Of a DNA stretch of 24,317 nt, positions 1 through 7,844 are shown piece by piece. The notes under the pieces are model-generated. The model was not told the DNA's origin, ran no database searches, and saw nothing but the letters and a program-made list of their open reading frames with translations. The translations under genes and the position numbers were made by a program. This DNA comes from CAYRAV01 sp964422365 (GTDB taxonomy: Bacteria > Bacillota > Clostridia > Lachnospirales > Lachnospiraceae): assembly GCA_964422365.1 (NCBI GenBank), contig CAYRAV010000049.1, forward strand, positions 1-24,317, read 5' to 3'. Positions within the stretch are counted from its first letter, which is position 1; each line of letters opens with the position of its first letter.

Positions 1-55
1 ACGAAGTCCGCCAGCCCGAAAGGGCATAAGTTACGGGATACCCGGATGGGTATAC
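1..55 (-). repeat. Inverted partial copy of the 63-bp GC-rich repeat
   Basis: The first 55 bases are the exact reverse complement of 3968-4022, a unit of the tandem array found inside the MITE at 3857-4193. The left edge of the window cuts the copy, so it probably belongs to a longer array or element lying to the left in the opposite orientation. The sequence after base 55 does not match the flank of the other array. Confidence 0.9.
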
Positions 56-142
56 AGATTATGAAAATCAATTTTTAAACAAGATTCAGCTTAATAAATT
101 GTAATTAAAGCACTATTCTATGTAGCAGATGTACAAAATATT

Positions 143-150
143 CATACAAT
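143..150 (+). promoter_or_regulatory. Candidate sporulation sigma (E/K) -10 element
   Basis: CATACAAT lies 50 bases before the likely start codon of the collagen-like gene. It fits the -10 consensus of the mother-cell sigma factors (CATACANT for sigma E, CATANNNT for sigma K). This suits a spore-surface protein, but I see no convincing -35 element at the right distance, so the call rests on one octamer plus context. Confidence 0.35.
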
Positions 151-157
151 AAAATAA

Positions 158-174
158 CAGAAGATATCCTTCTG
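158..174 (+). promoter_or_regulatory. Short hairpin in the leader of the collagen-like gene
   Basis: CAGAAG-ATATC-CTTCTG forms a 6-bp perfect stem with a 5-nt loop, ending ten bases before the ribosome binding site (AAGGGA, 185-190). Bases 159-171 (AGAAGATATCCTT) recur exactly in the right arm of the dyad after the gene (2091-2103). Function is unknown; a leader structure or protein binding site is possible. Confidence 0.45.
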
Positions 175-200
175 AAAATAACTTAAGGGATGTGTTTTGT

Positions 201-2012
201 ATGTATCAAAATAATTCATGTAATTGCAATACAAGTGATTGTAACAAACATTCCTTTCCTTCCTGTTGTGAGCGTGGTCCAGCAGGGCCAAAAGGCGATC
301 AGGGTCCTCAAGGCCCTCAAGGAATGAAAGGTGATACTGGATGCCCTGGACCAAAAGGAGACAGGGGCGACCAGGGTCCTCAGGGCCCTCAAGGAATTCC
401 TGGTGAACCTGGTGCAAGAGGTCCTAGAGGAAATACCGGTCCTGTAGGTCCTACCGGAAATACTGGTCCAAGAGGTTTCATGGGACCAAGAGGCTATGCT
501 GGACCTCAGGGAGTTCCTGGTGTTCAGGGTGTACGAGGTGATATTGGACCAAAAGGGGATCCCGGATGCGAAGGTCCTCAAGGTGATGTAGGTCCTATGG
601 GACCTACTGGAAATACTGGACCTGTAGGTCCTACTGGTCCTCAAGGTGATATTGGACCTATGGGTCCTAGAGGTATTCAAGGTGCTACTGGTCCTACTGG
701 AAGTACTGGTTCTATGGGACCTCAAGGTGTTACAGGACCTCAAGGAATTCAGGGTGTTACAGGTCCTATGGGAATACAAGGCCCAAAGGGATGTCCAGGA
801 GATACAGGCCCTACTGGTCCTACTGGTGCTGATGGTATTACAGGTCCTACTGGTGCTAATGGTGTTACCGGTCCTACAGGTCCTACCGGTGCTAATGGTG
901 TTACCGGTCCTACTGGCCCTACTGGTGCTGATGGCATTACGGGTCCTACTGGCCCTACCGGTGCTGACGGTGTTATGGGTCCTACTGGACCTACCGGTGC
1001 CGATGGTATTACAGGCCCTACTGGTCCTACCGGTGCTGACGGCATCACCGGTCCTACTGGTCCTACCGGTGCTAATGGTGTTACTGGTCCTACCGGTGCT
1101 GACGGCATCACCGGTCCTACTGGACCTACTGGTGCTGATGGCATTACAGGTCCTACTGGTCCTACCGGTGCTGACGGCATCACTGGTCCTACTGGTCCTA
1201 CTGGTGCTGACGGCATCACTGGTCCTACTGGTTCTACCGGTGCTAATGGTGTTACCGGTCCTACTGGTCCTACTGGTGCTGACGGCATCACTGGTCCTAC
1301 TGGACCTACTGGTGCTAATGGTGTTACTGGTCCTACTGGTGCTGACGGCATCACTGGCCCTACTGGTCCTACCGGTGCTAATGGTGTTACTGGTCCTACT
1401 GGCCCTACTGGCATCACTGGTCCTACTGGCCCTACTGGTGTTACTGGTCCTACTGGTGTTACTGGTCCTACTGGCCCTACCGGTGCTAACGGTACAGGAG
1501 CACTTATTCCATTTGCTTCAGGACTTCCAGTTGCACTAACAACAATTGCTGGAGGTCTGGCTGGTCTTCCTGCATTTGTAGGGTTTGGAAGCAGTGCACA
1601 AGGCCTTACACTATTAGGATCAACAATAAATATTACTAATGCAAGTGGAACGCTTACAAACTTTGCCTTCCAAGTTCCACGTTCAGGTACTATTACGTCA
1701 TTTAGTGCATTTTTCAGTACAACACTTGCACTTTCTTTAATTGGTTCTACTGTTACAGTAAATGCACAGATATATCAGTCCACAACACCAAATAATATAT
1801 TTTCTCCAATTGCTGGAACTTTAATTACTCTGTCTCCTTCTTTATCAGGAGTAGTAGCTATTGGCACACTATTAAATGGTTCTCTTACCGGTTTGAATAT
1901 TCCTGTTACAGCCCAGACCCGACTAATGTTGGTATTTTCAGCAACAGCAAGCGGATTAACTTTAGTTAATACAGTTACTGGATATGCAAGTGCAGGATTG
2001 GCCATCACTTAA
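201..2012 (+). CDS. Collagen-like spore surface protein, BclA/BclB type
   Basis: The protein has 603 residues in three parts. A short Cys-rich head (residues 1-25, no signal peptide) is followed by about 400 residues of unbroken Gly-X-Y triplets, first mixed (GPKGDQGPQ) and then dominated by GPTGPTGADGIT repeats. The C-terminal domain (about 432-603) is hydrophobic, rich in Thr, Ser and Ala, and resembles the C-terminal domain of BclB-type exosporium glycoproteins. In that family the threonines of GPT triplets are often glycosylated and the protein forms trimeric filaments on the spore surface. A GTG at 192 is in frame, but ATG 201 has AAGGGA ten bases upstream and is preferred. The gene stands alone, bounded by a leader hairpin and a trailing dyad. 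Repeat number is likely to vary between strains. A spore location is inferred from the family. Confidence 0.88.
   Translation: MYQNNSCNCNTSDCNKHSFPSCCERGPAGPKGDQGPQGPQGMKGDTGCPGPKGDRGDQGPQGPQGIPGEPGARGPRGNTGPVGPTGNTGPRGFMGPRGYAGPQGVPGVQGVRGDIGPKGDPGCEGPQGDVGPMGPTGNTGPVGPTGPQGDIGPMGPRGIQGATGPTGSTGSMGPQGVTGPQGIQGVTGPMGIQGPKGCPGDTGPTGPTGADGITGPTGANGVTGPTGPTGANGVTGPTGPTGADGITGPTGPTGADGVMGPTGPTGADGITGPTGPTGADGITGPTGPTGANGVTGPTGADGITGPTGPTGADGITGPTGPTGADGITGPTGPTGADGITGPTGSTGANGVTGPTGPTGADGITGPTGPTGANGVTGPTGADGITGPTGPTGANGVTGPTGPTGITGPTGPTGVTGPTGVTGPTGPTGANGTGALIPFASGLPVALTTIAGGLAGLPAFVGFGSSAQGLTLLGSTINITNASGTLTNFAFQVPRSGTITSFSAFFSTTLALSLIGSTVTVNAQIYQSTTPNNIFSPIAGTLITLSPSLSGVVAIGTLLNGSLTGLNIPVTAQTRLMLVFSATASGLTLVNTVTGYASAGLAIT
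811..1490 (+). repeat. 36/27-bp tandem repeats coding for GPTGPTGADGIT
   Basis: This stretch of the collagen-like gene is a coding minisatellite of 36-bp units (twelve residues) mixed with 27-bp units lacking one GPT triplet. Copies differ mainly at third codon positions (GGT/GGC, ACT/ACC/ACA). Length changes in multiples of nine bases would keep the reading frame and the triple helix. Confidence 0.9.
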
Positions 2013-2069
2013 AGAAAATATGTAAACTTATTTTAAAACATTCAGATTATAAAAATAGTAAAAGCTATA

Positions 2070-2104
2070 CAAGGATATCTTCTAAAATATAGAAGATATC
2101 CTTG
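2070..2104. terminator. Perfect dyad between converging genes, candidate bidirectional terminator
   Basis: A 14-bp perfect stem (left arm 2070-2083, right arm 2091-2104) encloses a 7-nt AT-rich loop. It lies 57 bases after the collagen-like gene and downstream of the ABC ATPase gene that converges on it. Neither side has a clean T-run, so termination efficiency is uncertain. Its right arm repeats the 13-mer found in the collagen gene leader. Confidence 0.6.
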
Positions 2105-2218
2105 ATTATCAATACTTTTAAACTGTATGAAAATTTTATACTGTTTTGTGTGATATTTGAGATTTTTGTGCAGCTTTTAATTTTCAGACAGTCTACATTC
2201 TTGATATCACCATACAAA

Positions 2219-3001
2219 CTATATATAATACTCTATTTCATCGCTTTGTTTCATATGGAAAATATCAAAAACTTTATCACGAGCCAATACAAAATCTTCT
2301 GATGTTCTGTCTCTGTGTACAGGCATCTTTATTGTCACAATACTCTTAATTCTTCCCGGATTAGCATCCATTACCACTATTCTATCCGCCAGAAAAATAG
2401 CCTCCTCTATATCATGTGTGACAAATATAATTGTCTTTTCTTCTTCCTTACAAATATTTAAAATATCATCTTGCAATTTCATTCTTGTAATAGCATCCAA
2501 TGCACCAAATGGCTCATCCATAAATAAAATTTCTGGATTTACTGCCAATGCTCTCGCAATTGCCACTCTCTGCTGCATACCACCTGACAACTGATAGGGA
2601 TGCTTTTTTTCAGCTCCGGAAAGTCCTACCAGATTGATATATTTCTGTGCAATTTCTTTTCGCTGTTCCTTTGGTATTTTCTTTGTTTCCAGTCCAAGTT
2701 CCACATTCCCAAATACTGTCCTCCAGGGGAGCAGTCCGTAATTTTGGAAAATAGTAATGTAATTAATCGATGGTTTTTCAACAATCTCCCCATCAATTGT
2801 AACACTTCCTTTGCTTGGATGTTCAAATCCTGCCATTGTGCCAAGAAGGGTTGATTTTCCACAACCGGAAGGTCCCAGCAAACAGATAAATTCCCCTTTT
2901 TCAATTTTTAATGAAACATTGCTCAATGCCTGAAAATCTTCCCCTTTTTGTTTATATGTAACGGATACATCTTTTACTTCAATCAACACATTTTCCTCCA
3001 T
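2219..3001 (-). CDS. ABC transporter ATPase, nitrate/sulfonate/taurine class
   Basis: This is the ATP-hydrolysing subunit of an importer of the SsuB/TauB/NrtD group. It has a Walker A motif (GPSGCGKST), the Q-loop around TIFQNYGLLPW, the ABC signature LSGGMQQR, Walker B with D-loop (FMDEPFGALD) and the switch histidine (VTHDIEEA). It is the last gene of the unit cooS, binding protein, permease, ATPase. An in-frame GTG at 3034 overlaps the permease stop, but ATG 3001 gives the usual family N-terminus. A GGAGG just inside the gene (2994-2998) could instead serve GTG 2989 or TTG 2986, so the exact start is open. The transported substrate cannot be read from the sequence. Confidence 0.9.
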   Translation of the reverse strand: MEENVLIEVKDVSVTYKQKGEDFQALSNVSLKIEKGEFICLLGPSGCGKSTLLGTMAGFEHPSKGSVTIDGEIVEKPSINYITIFQNYGLLPWRTVFGNVELGLETKKIPKEQRKEIAQKYINLVGLSGAEKKHPYQLSGGMQQRVAIARALAVNPEILFMDEPFGALDAITRMKLQDDILNICKEEEKTIIFVTHDIEEAIFLADRIVVMDANPGRIKSIVTIKMPVHRDRTSEDFVLARDKVFDIFHMKQSDEIEYYI

Positions 3002-3020
3002 TCTGCATAGGCCTAAACAC

Positions 3021-3818
3021 CTATTCGTCCTCACCTGCTATTACCCTAAGACCAAAACTGCTGCAAATCCATTTTTCTAAATATTTTATACCCGTATCCA
3101 GCAAAAGACCTATTACACCAATAGTAATCATAATTGCCAGCAATGCATCAGACCGGATGCAGTTTTTCGCATCCATTACCAGAAATCCAAGACCAGATTG
3201 TGCTCCTACCATCTCACCAGAAACCAAAAATATCCATGAAGTGCCAAGTGCCAGACGAAGGCTGTTCATAATCTGAGGAAAAATTGCGGGAAAAATTATT
3301 TTTAGGATACTCTGCCCTTTTGTTATGCCAAAATTTTCTGCAACTTTTAGATAAGTCACATCAATATGCTGCACCGCTGACACAGTAGATAATAATATTG
3401 GAAAGAAACCTGCAATAAAAATAATGACAATAGCAGGCAGATTACCAATTCCAAACCACAGCACAATAAATGGAAGCCATGCCACTGGTGCAATCGGGCG
3501 AATCAATTGCACCACTGGGTTTACATAAGCAAACACTTTTGGAAAAATACCAAATAACAATCCTAACACAACTGCACTTACTGCCGCACTTAAATATCCA
3601 ATGATAAAACGAATCATACTTACCCCGATATGACCAGACAGATTCATATTTGATGTACTGCCTTTCAGACCATCAACAGATAATTCCTGAAATGCCGATA
3701 CCACTTTTAGTGGTGATGGAAATAATATTGGATTAACATGACTCACAGTAACCGCCGCCTGCCAGATAATAATCAACACGACAAATGACACAATAATATT
3801 TCTTAATGACTTTCCCAT
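3021..3818 (-). CDS. ABC transporter permease, nitrate/sulfonate/taurine class
   Basis: This inner-membrane subunit of about 265 residues has six or so hydrophobic segments and the BPD_transp_1 fold of the SsuC/TauC/NrtB group. The EAA-type coupling loop is visible around KVAENFGITKGQSILKI, followed by PAIFPQIMNSLRLALG. The open frame extends to GTG 3857, but that codon lies on the end of a MITE and has no ribosome site. ATG 3818 is preferred, with AGGAAGGGAG about 14 bases upstream and a weaker AGAG nearer. The stop overlaps the longest reading frame of the ATPase gene, so the two are probably translated together. The MITE separates this gene from its binding-protein gene and may weaken their co-expression. 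Confidence 0.88.
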   Translation of the reverse strand: MGKSLRNIIVSFVVLIIIWQAAVTVSHVNPILFPSPLKVVSAFQELSVDGLKGSTSNMNLSGHIGVSMIRFIIGYLSAAVSAVVLGLLFGIFPKVFAYVNPVVQLIRPIAPVAWLPFIVLWFGIGNLPAIVIIFIAGFFPILLSTVSAVQHIDVTYLKVAENFGITKGQSILKIIFPAIFPQIMNSLRLALGTSWIFLVSGEMVGAQSGLGFLVMDAKNCIRSDALLAIMITIGVIGLLLDTGIKYLEKWICSSFGLRVIAGEDE

Positions 3819-3856
3819 TTTGACTCTTTTAACTCCCTTCCTGTCCTTTTTATCCA

Positions 3857-4193
3857 CTAGAGCGTGTTTGAATATTCATTGCCACAATCTGCACACTCCG
3901 CTCTGCGTACCCATTCGGGCATGCCGCAATCCATGCCCATTCAGGCTGGCGGACTTTGTTCGATATGGTATACCCATCCGGGTATCCCGTAACTTATGCC
4001 CTTTCGGGCTGGCGGACTTCGTCCGATATGGTATACCCATCCGGGTATCCCGTAACTTATGCCCTTTCGGGCTGGCGGACTTCGTCCGATAAGGTATACC
4101 CATTCGGGTATCCTGCAACTCATAACTTTGGAACAAATCCCCCACAAATTATGACGCACATCTTGTAACAAGCAATTTTCAAACACACTATAG
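3857..4193. mobile_element. MITE (337 bp) with tandem-repeat insert, inside an ABC operon
   Basis: The ends are near-perfect inverted copies (CTAGAGCGTGTTTGAATATT left; AATTTTCAAACACACTATAG right) and match the cleaner 165-bp element at 13553-13717. Both elements share the inner parts (CATTGCCACAA on the left; GGAACAAATCC and CACATCTTGTAACAAGC on the right). The extra length is a 63-bp tandem array at 3907-4123. There is no transposase gene, so it is non-autonomous. It lies between the binding-protein and permease genes. Confidence 0.85.
3907..4123. repeat. 63-bp GC-rich tandem repeat, about 3.5 units
   Basis: GGCTGGCGGACTT recurs at 3944, 4007 and 4070, giving a period of exactly 63 bp. The first unit is diverged, the second and third are nearly identical, and the fourth is partial. 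Each unit holds two small hairpins, ATACCC-ATCC-GGGTAT and GCCC-TTTC-GGGC. The period is a multiple of three, which creates long but meaningless open frames on both strands. The base composition is much richer in GC than the flanks. Confidence 0.92.
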
Positions 4194-4225
4194 ACCAAGA
4201 TGTGCCAGTTATCTTCCTACAGATC

Positions 4226-5200
4226 CTAATCAGCCTGATATACAAAATCTTTATAAGCTGGCGGGTTTTCATTAATATTATAAGAAACAACTTTTTCACA
4301 CAAAATCTCATAGTCTGCTTCTGTCAATTCCAAATCATCATACTTTATCCACTGTAATGATTCATCCAATGTTGATTCATCCTGCCCTAAGTATTTGTCT
4401 GCAATCCGTTTTGCAGTTTCTGTGTCTAATGCTTTGCCTGCTTCATAATATTTAGAAATCAGCTGTTTTACAACTTCATCATTTTCTTTGATAAAATTAT
4501 GATTCAATACAAATGCACAACACTGGGAATTCTCCCACAATTCTTCAGATTTATATAGTACATGGCCATATCCCTGTGTGACTGCCTGTGCACCAAATGG
4601 TTCTGCAACACAATAACCATCAATAGAACCATTTGCAAGGGAGAATGGCATTTCTGCCGGAGCTAACTGTGTCACTGTTAAATCTTCTAAAGTAAGTCCA
4701 TTTTCTGCCAGCATATCATTTAACAGAATATTATGAGAAGATTGATTAGACGGAATTGCAAATGTTTTCCCTTTCAAATCCTCCACTGTATTAATCTTAT
4801 CTGAAACAACTACTATATTGCCATCTTTATGTCCTAATGCAACTGCCTTTAAATCAATTCCCTGACCAACTGCACTCATAGCAAGTTCGATTAATACAGA
4901 TGCACCATCAATCCGTCCTGAATTTAATGCATCCGTCAAATCTGTCCATGAGTTGAATTTTTGCAATTCAATCTGTATATCAGCATTGCTTTCATCTAAC
5001 AACTCTTTTTCCTCAAATATAGCAAGTGCATGTGTAATCGGCAGATAACCAATCGTAACTGTTTTTTTACTGCTCTGTGCATTTTTGGCACCTGCCTCAC
5101 TGGTTTTACCAGTATTATTTCCACATCCGGATATCATACCAATGATCAGAACAAGAAAAAATACGAATACCACCTTTTTTATTTTACTTCTATCATTCAT
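4226..5200 (-). CDS. ABC importer substrate-binding lipoprotein, SsuA/NrtA/NMT1-like
   Basis: This 324-residue extracellular binding protein has a basic N-terminus, a hydrophobic signal and a lipobox ending at Cys26 (ISGC), so it should be lipid-anchored outside the membrane. The mature part starts with TVTIGYLPITHALAIFEE, typical of the NMT1/SsuA/NrtA fold, and contains ALNSGRIDGASVL and ANGSIDGYCVAEPFGAQA, family hallmarks around the ligand cleft. AGGAAG lies nine bases before ATG 5200. The gene follows cooS by 49 bp on the same strand and precedes the permease and ATPase genes. Family members bind nitrate, sulfonates, taurine, pyrimidine precursors or bicarbonate; which applies here is unknown. 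Linkage to the CooS-family gene suggests it supplies a substrate or cofactor for that enzyme. Confidence 0.88.
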   Translation of the reverse strand: MNDRSKIKKVVFVFFLVLIIGMISGCGNNTGKTSEAGAKNAQSSKKTVTIGYLPITHALAIFEEKELLDESNADIQIELQKFNSWTDLTDALNSGRIDGASVLIELAMSAVGQGIDLKAVALGHKDGNIVVVSDKINTVEDLKGKTFAIPSNQSSHNILLNDMLAENGLTLEDLTVTQLAPAEMPFSLANGSIDGYCVAEPFGAQAVTQGYGHVLYKSEELWENSQCCAFVLNHNFIKENDEVVKQLISKYYEAGKALDTETAKRIADKYLGQDESTLDESLQWIKYDDLELTEADYEILCEKVVSYNINENPPAYKDFVYQAD

Positions 5201-5249
5201 TTTCTTATCTTCCTTTCTTTCCTTTTATACCGTACTCATCCATTCCTTC

Positions 5250-7340
5250 CTAAACTTCCCAGCCAAGAGCTTTTCGTTTTTCTTTCATATCTGCTACGAT
5301 TTTCTCTCCCAATGCTACAGGATTCACATCTACATACATGGAGGATTTTAATGTTTCTTTGGTACCCTCCTTTAAAAATTCTATTACTTTAGAAGAACCA
5401 TGAATCGGTGCTTCTACACAGTGATAAGAACTGATTCCATTCAGTCTGAATCCCAATGCAGCATCAATTCCTTTTTCATTTGACCATTCCGGCGAAGAAA
5501 ATGCATATGGAAGTTCATACAGATTTTTTCCAAGTTCTCCTGCTATTCCTGCAAAGATACCTGTAGATCTGGTGTTATCAATACATTCTCCCACATGCCA
5601 TACCGGAGGCATATCCGGTGCCAGAAAGTTTCTTAATTTCTCTCCTGTTTTTCTGTATGCCAGTTCCGAAGCCTGACAATATCCCATTTTCATCAATGGG
5701 AATGAAGCACATCCATTTGTAATAATCAATACATTATTTTTCAGCAGTACATCTGCTACATCTAAAATACATTTTTCATACAATATTTTAGGATTGTTAC
5801 ATCCAACCATGTTGACAATTCCCAAAATTTCACCGCTTTTTAATGCCTCCGCCAATGGTTTCATACTTCCATACTGTTTATGAATATATTCCACTGAAAA
5901 ACCAACTTCCGCCTCTACCTCATATGGCGGAATAAATACTGGTACACCTTTTCTTGCTTCAAAACTCTCAATGGCTCTCTCCACGATTTTTTCTGCAATT
6001 TTATGTGTTTCTTCTATATTTGCATGGTGATGATCGTACCCTATATGCTCTGCTCCAGGTAAACGTGCGGAATCACTGGTTGTCACCACTGTAGTTTTGT
6101 AACAATTTGCCACATCCATAATTGCAGGATATACTTCCTGCACATCTGCCACCCACAAATCCAAAGCTCCTGTGCCTAATACTAATTCTGCACTTACCGC
6201 ATTTGATAATGGAATGACACCTGCATAACGGTACATTGCAGATAATCCTGAGCAGCAGATACCATAAAACTGTATCCCCTTTGCGCCCTTCTTTTTGGCT
6301 AATTCCTGATATTTTTCACTGTATCCTGTCTTTACAATCTCTTTTACCAATACAGGTAAATGTCCATGTACAGCAATATTTACATAACCTTTTTTTAAGG
6401 CACCAATATTGATTTTAGAAGTGACACGGTCTCCTACGCCTAGCAGCGAATCTGTTGCAATTGAAGTACCAACTACTCCACTGTATGTAAACACAAGCCC
6501 ACAGCGCAAAAACTGCCTCATAATACTTTCCCAGTCTCCATCTGTTGCACAGCCCGTTTTATGATAGGCTTCTGCTATCTCATGATAAGCACCTATTGGA
6601 AGAATATCCATGTCTTTCCATACTTTTTGTCTTTCTGGTGGTGCACAGACTTCAATAGTCTTATAAACCCCCGGCTCTATTCGGGATAAATCCTCCAATA
6701 GTGCATTTGCCAAATCAATGGCGATATGTTTTAGCTGTCTGTTCTTTACCGGAATACCGAACGCTTCTGCCATGGTTCTTACTTTATATTCTCCTATAAT
6801 CGGAACATCTAACTTCCCTTCTGCTGCCCACTTTAACATCAAAATAACTTCTCTTCCATGCATGCCATGTTGTGCTGCCCCAGCTGCCGCTCCACGCAGC
6901 AAATTTCTGGCTACAATCAAATCTGCATCTGCACCACAAACTCCTTTTGGGCTCTTAGGTGTAATTTTACAGGGTCCCATATTACAGATACGGCAGCAAG
7001 TACCTGCAAGACCAAAACCACATTGTGGCTGCTGCTGGTCAAACCGGTCAAATGCTGTATCATGCCCTATCTGCTCCATATGTAACAACATTTCCTTTAC
7101 CGCAGGATCTGGTGTCTGGTCTAATACATCCTGCTTTGATGGGAATGTTTTTCGATATGCTGCTACTGCCTGCATATAATCTTCTGTAAGTTCATGTTCA
7201 TGCTCATATTCATTTCCATTTTCGTCAACATGTTTATGTGTATGTTTATCCGCTTCAACTAAAACTTTAGGAATTCCATTTTTATCAAACCCGATAATGG
7301 TTCTATGATGATGTGTATTGTTTTTTTCTTTTTGTTTCAT
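5250..7340 (-). CDS. cooS: CooS-family Fe-S protein lacking one active-site cysteine (deviant CO dehydrogenase)
   Basis: The 696-residue protein has the anaerobic Ni-CO dehydrogenase scaffold. The cluster D/B cysteines are present with family-like spacing (Cys107, 115, 116, 119, 124, 135). So are active-site residues: His158/His161 region, HGH (325-327), GICC (362-363), VGCNNP (Cys514), NGC (Cys544), GEC (Cys586) and Lys623 in NEK. The exception is GALDLWVADVQE (391-402): canonical enzymes end this motif in QC, with the Cys as a ligand of the Ni-Fe cluster, whereas here it is Glu402. Such deviant CooS proteins, for example CooS-V of C. hydrogenoformans, hold an Fe/S/O hybrid cluster and do not oxidise CO. 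A His-rich extension (residues 9-49: HHH, HTHKH, EHEHE) precedes the fold. GGAGAAG lies just before ATG 7340. It is first in a unit with an ABC importer; no cooC or cooF is visible. The family call is firm, the reaction unknown. Confidence 0.93.
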   Translation of the reverse strand: MKQKEKNNTHHHRTIIGFDKNGIPKVLVEADKHTHKHVDENGNEYEHEHELTEDYMQAVAAYRKTFPSKQDVLDQTPDPAVKEMLLHMEQIGHDTAFDRFDQQQPQCGFGLAGTCCRICNMGPCKITPKSPKGVCGADADLIVARNLLRGAAAGAAQHGMHGREVILMLKWAAEGKLDVPIIGEYKVRTMAEAFGIPVKNRQLKHIAIDLANALLEDLSRIEPGVYKTIEVCAPPERQKVWKDMDILPIGAYHEIAEAYHKTGCATDGDWESIMRQFLRCGLVFTYSGVVGTSIATDSLLGVGDRVTSKINIGALKKGYVNIAVHGHLPVLVKEIVKTGYSEKYQELAKKKGAKGIQFYGICCSGLSAMYRYAGVIPLSNAVSAELVLGTGALDLWVADVQEVYPAIMDVANCYKTTVVTTSDSARLPGAEHIGYDHHHANIEETHKIAEKIVERAIESFEARKGVPVFIPPYEVEAEVGFSVEYIHKQYGSMKPLAEALKSGEILGIVNMVGCNNPKILYEKCILDVADVLLKNNVLIITNGCASFPLMKMGYCQASELAYRKTGEKLRNFLAPDMPPVWHVGECIDNTRSTGIFAGIAGELGKNLYELPYAFSSPEWSNEKGIDAALGFRLNGISSYHCVEAPIHGSSKVIEFLKEGTKETLKSSMYVDVNPVALGEKIVADMKEKRKALGWEV

Positions 7341-7504
7341 TTTTCTTCTCCATTCTTATATATTAGCCTGTGTTCTCAGTTTCAAATATTTTATATATTA
7401 CCTATGTGAAAACTATGAAAATGACAAAAAAATAATGGTTTTATGCTGTCACACCTATTATCAGGGTCACTCTTAGTCTGCATAACAAATATTATATTCT
7501 TACT

Positions 7505-7530
7505 TAACAAGCAATTTTCAAACACACTCT
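7505..7530. repeat. Solo end of the MITE family
   Basis: Twenty-six bases (beginning TAACAAGCAATTTTCAAACA) are identical to the right end of the element at 13553-13717. No matching left end is found nearby, so this is a remnant left by deletion or a decayed copy, upstream of the cooS-family gene. Confidence 0.8.
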
Positions 7531-7713
7531 GAAACAGTTGTATTTTCTTATCAATCTCTGTATTTTTAAATCCCCTGTTTTCTTATAGGATATATATGTT
7601 ATATCATACTATTTTGCCAATGTCAACCATATTTACCTAATTCTTTTGCATTTTTTGACTATATTTATTAGGTGATAATGCAGTAAAGATTGTTGTTAAA
7701 TACCAAGGAGACA

Positions 7714-7812
7714 ATGGATGAGGTCTGTTCCACAATGAAAAAACTGCCGAATTTTATTGACGTCCAGGAACCAGAGGACAATTTTACAAAAAAACTGGCA
7801 AAGGCGGTATAA
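7714..7812 (+). CDS. Short ORF of 32 residues, probable gene remnant
   Basis: The ORF has a good ribosome site (AAGGAG, 7705-7710) but a spacing of only about three bases to ATG 7714. The product begins MDEVCSTMKKLPNFIDVQE and ends KKLAKAV. Just upstream, another frame reads VKIVVKYQGDNG and stops across the ATG, which suggests a frameshifted end of a longer gene. The family is not recognised. It lies on the strand opposite its neighbours. It could be a real microprotein, but a remnant is more likely. Confidence 0.25.
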   Translation: MDEVCSTMKKLPNFIDVQEPEDNFTKKLAKAV

Positions 7813-7844
7813 TCTGTAAGAGATAACAAGAAATGATGTCTGGA

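Larger units (their letters stand above)
7341..7844. other. Intergenic region between the nickel-type importer and cooS units
   Basis: This AT-rich stretch must contain the cooS promoter (on -), but no convincing pair of elements stands out. A weak candidate is TTGAAA, 17 bases, TATATA, ending about 16 bases before the start codon. It also holds a solo MITE end (7505-7530) and a short + strand ORF (7714-7812). No riboswitch, tRNA or clear terminator for the importer genes was recognised. Confidence 0.5.

Noticed and set aside
216..1539. Long open frames on both strands inside the collagen-like gene (Pro- or Leu-rich products)
   Set aside because: They are by-products of the 9/27/36-bp coding repeats, which stay open in several frames; they have no ribosome sites and no protein-like composition.
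3820..4198. Four open frames of 70-90 residues over the 63-bp array
   Set aside because: The period is a multiple of three, so any stop-free frame repeats; they are internal to a MITE and have no translation signals.
5250..7340. Reading the cooS gene as part of a Wood-Ljungdahl CODH/acetyl-CoA synthase operon
   Set aside because: No acsB, acsC/D, acsE, cooC or cooF genes lie nearby, and one active-site cysteine is replaced by Glu.
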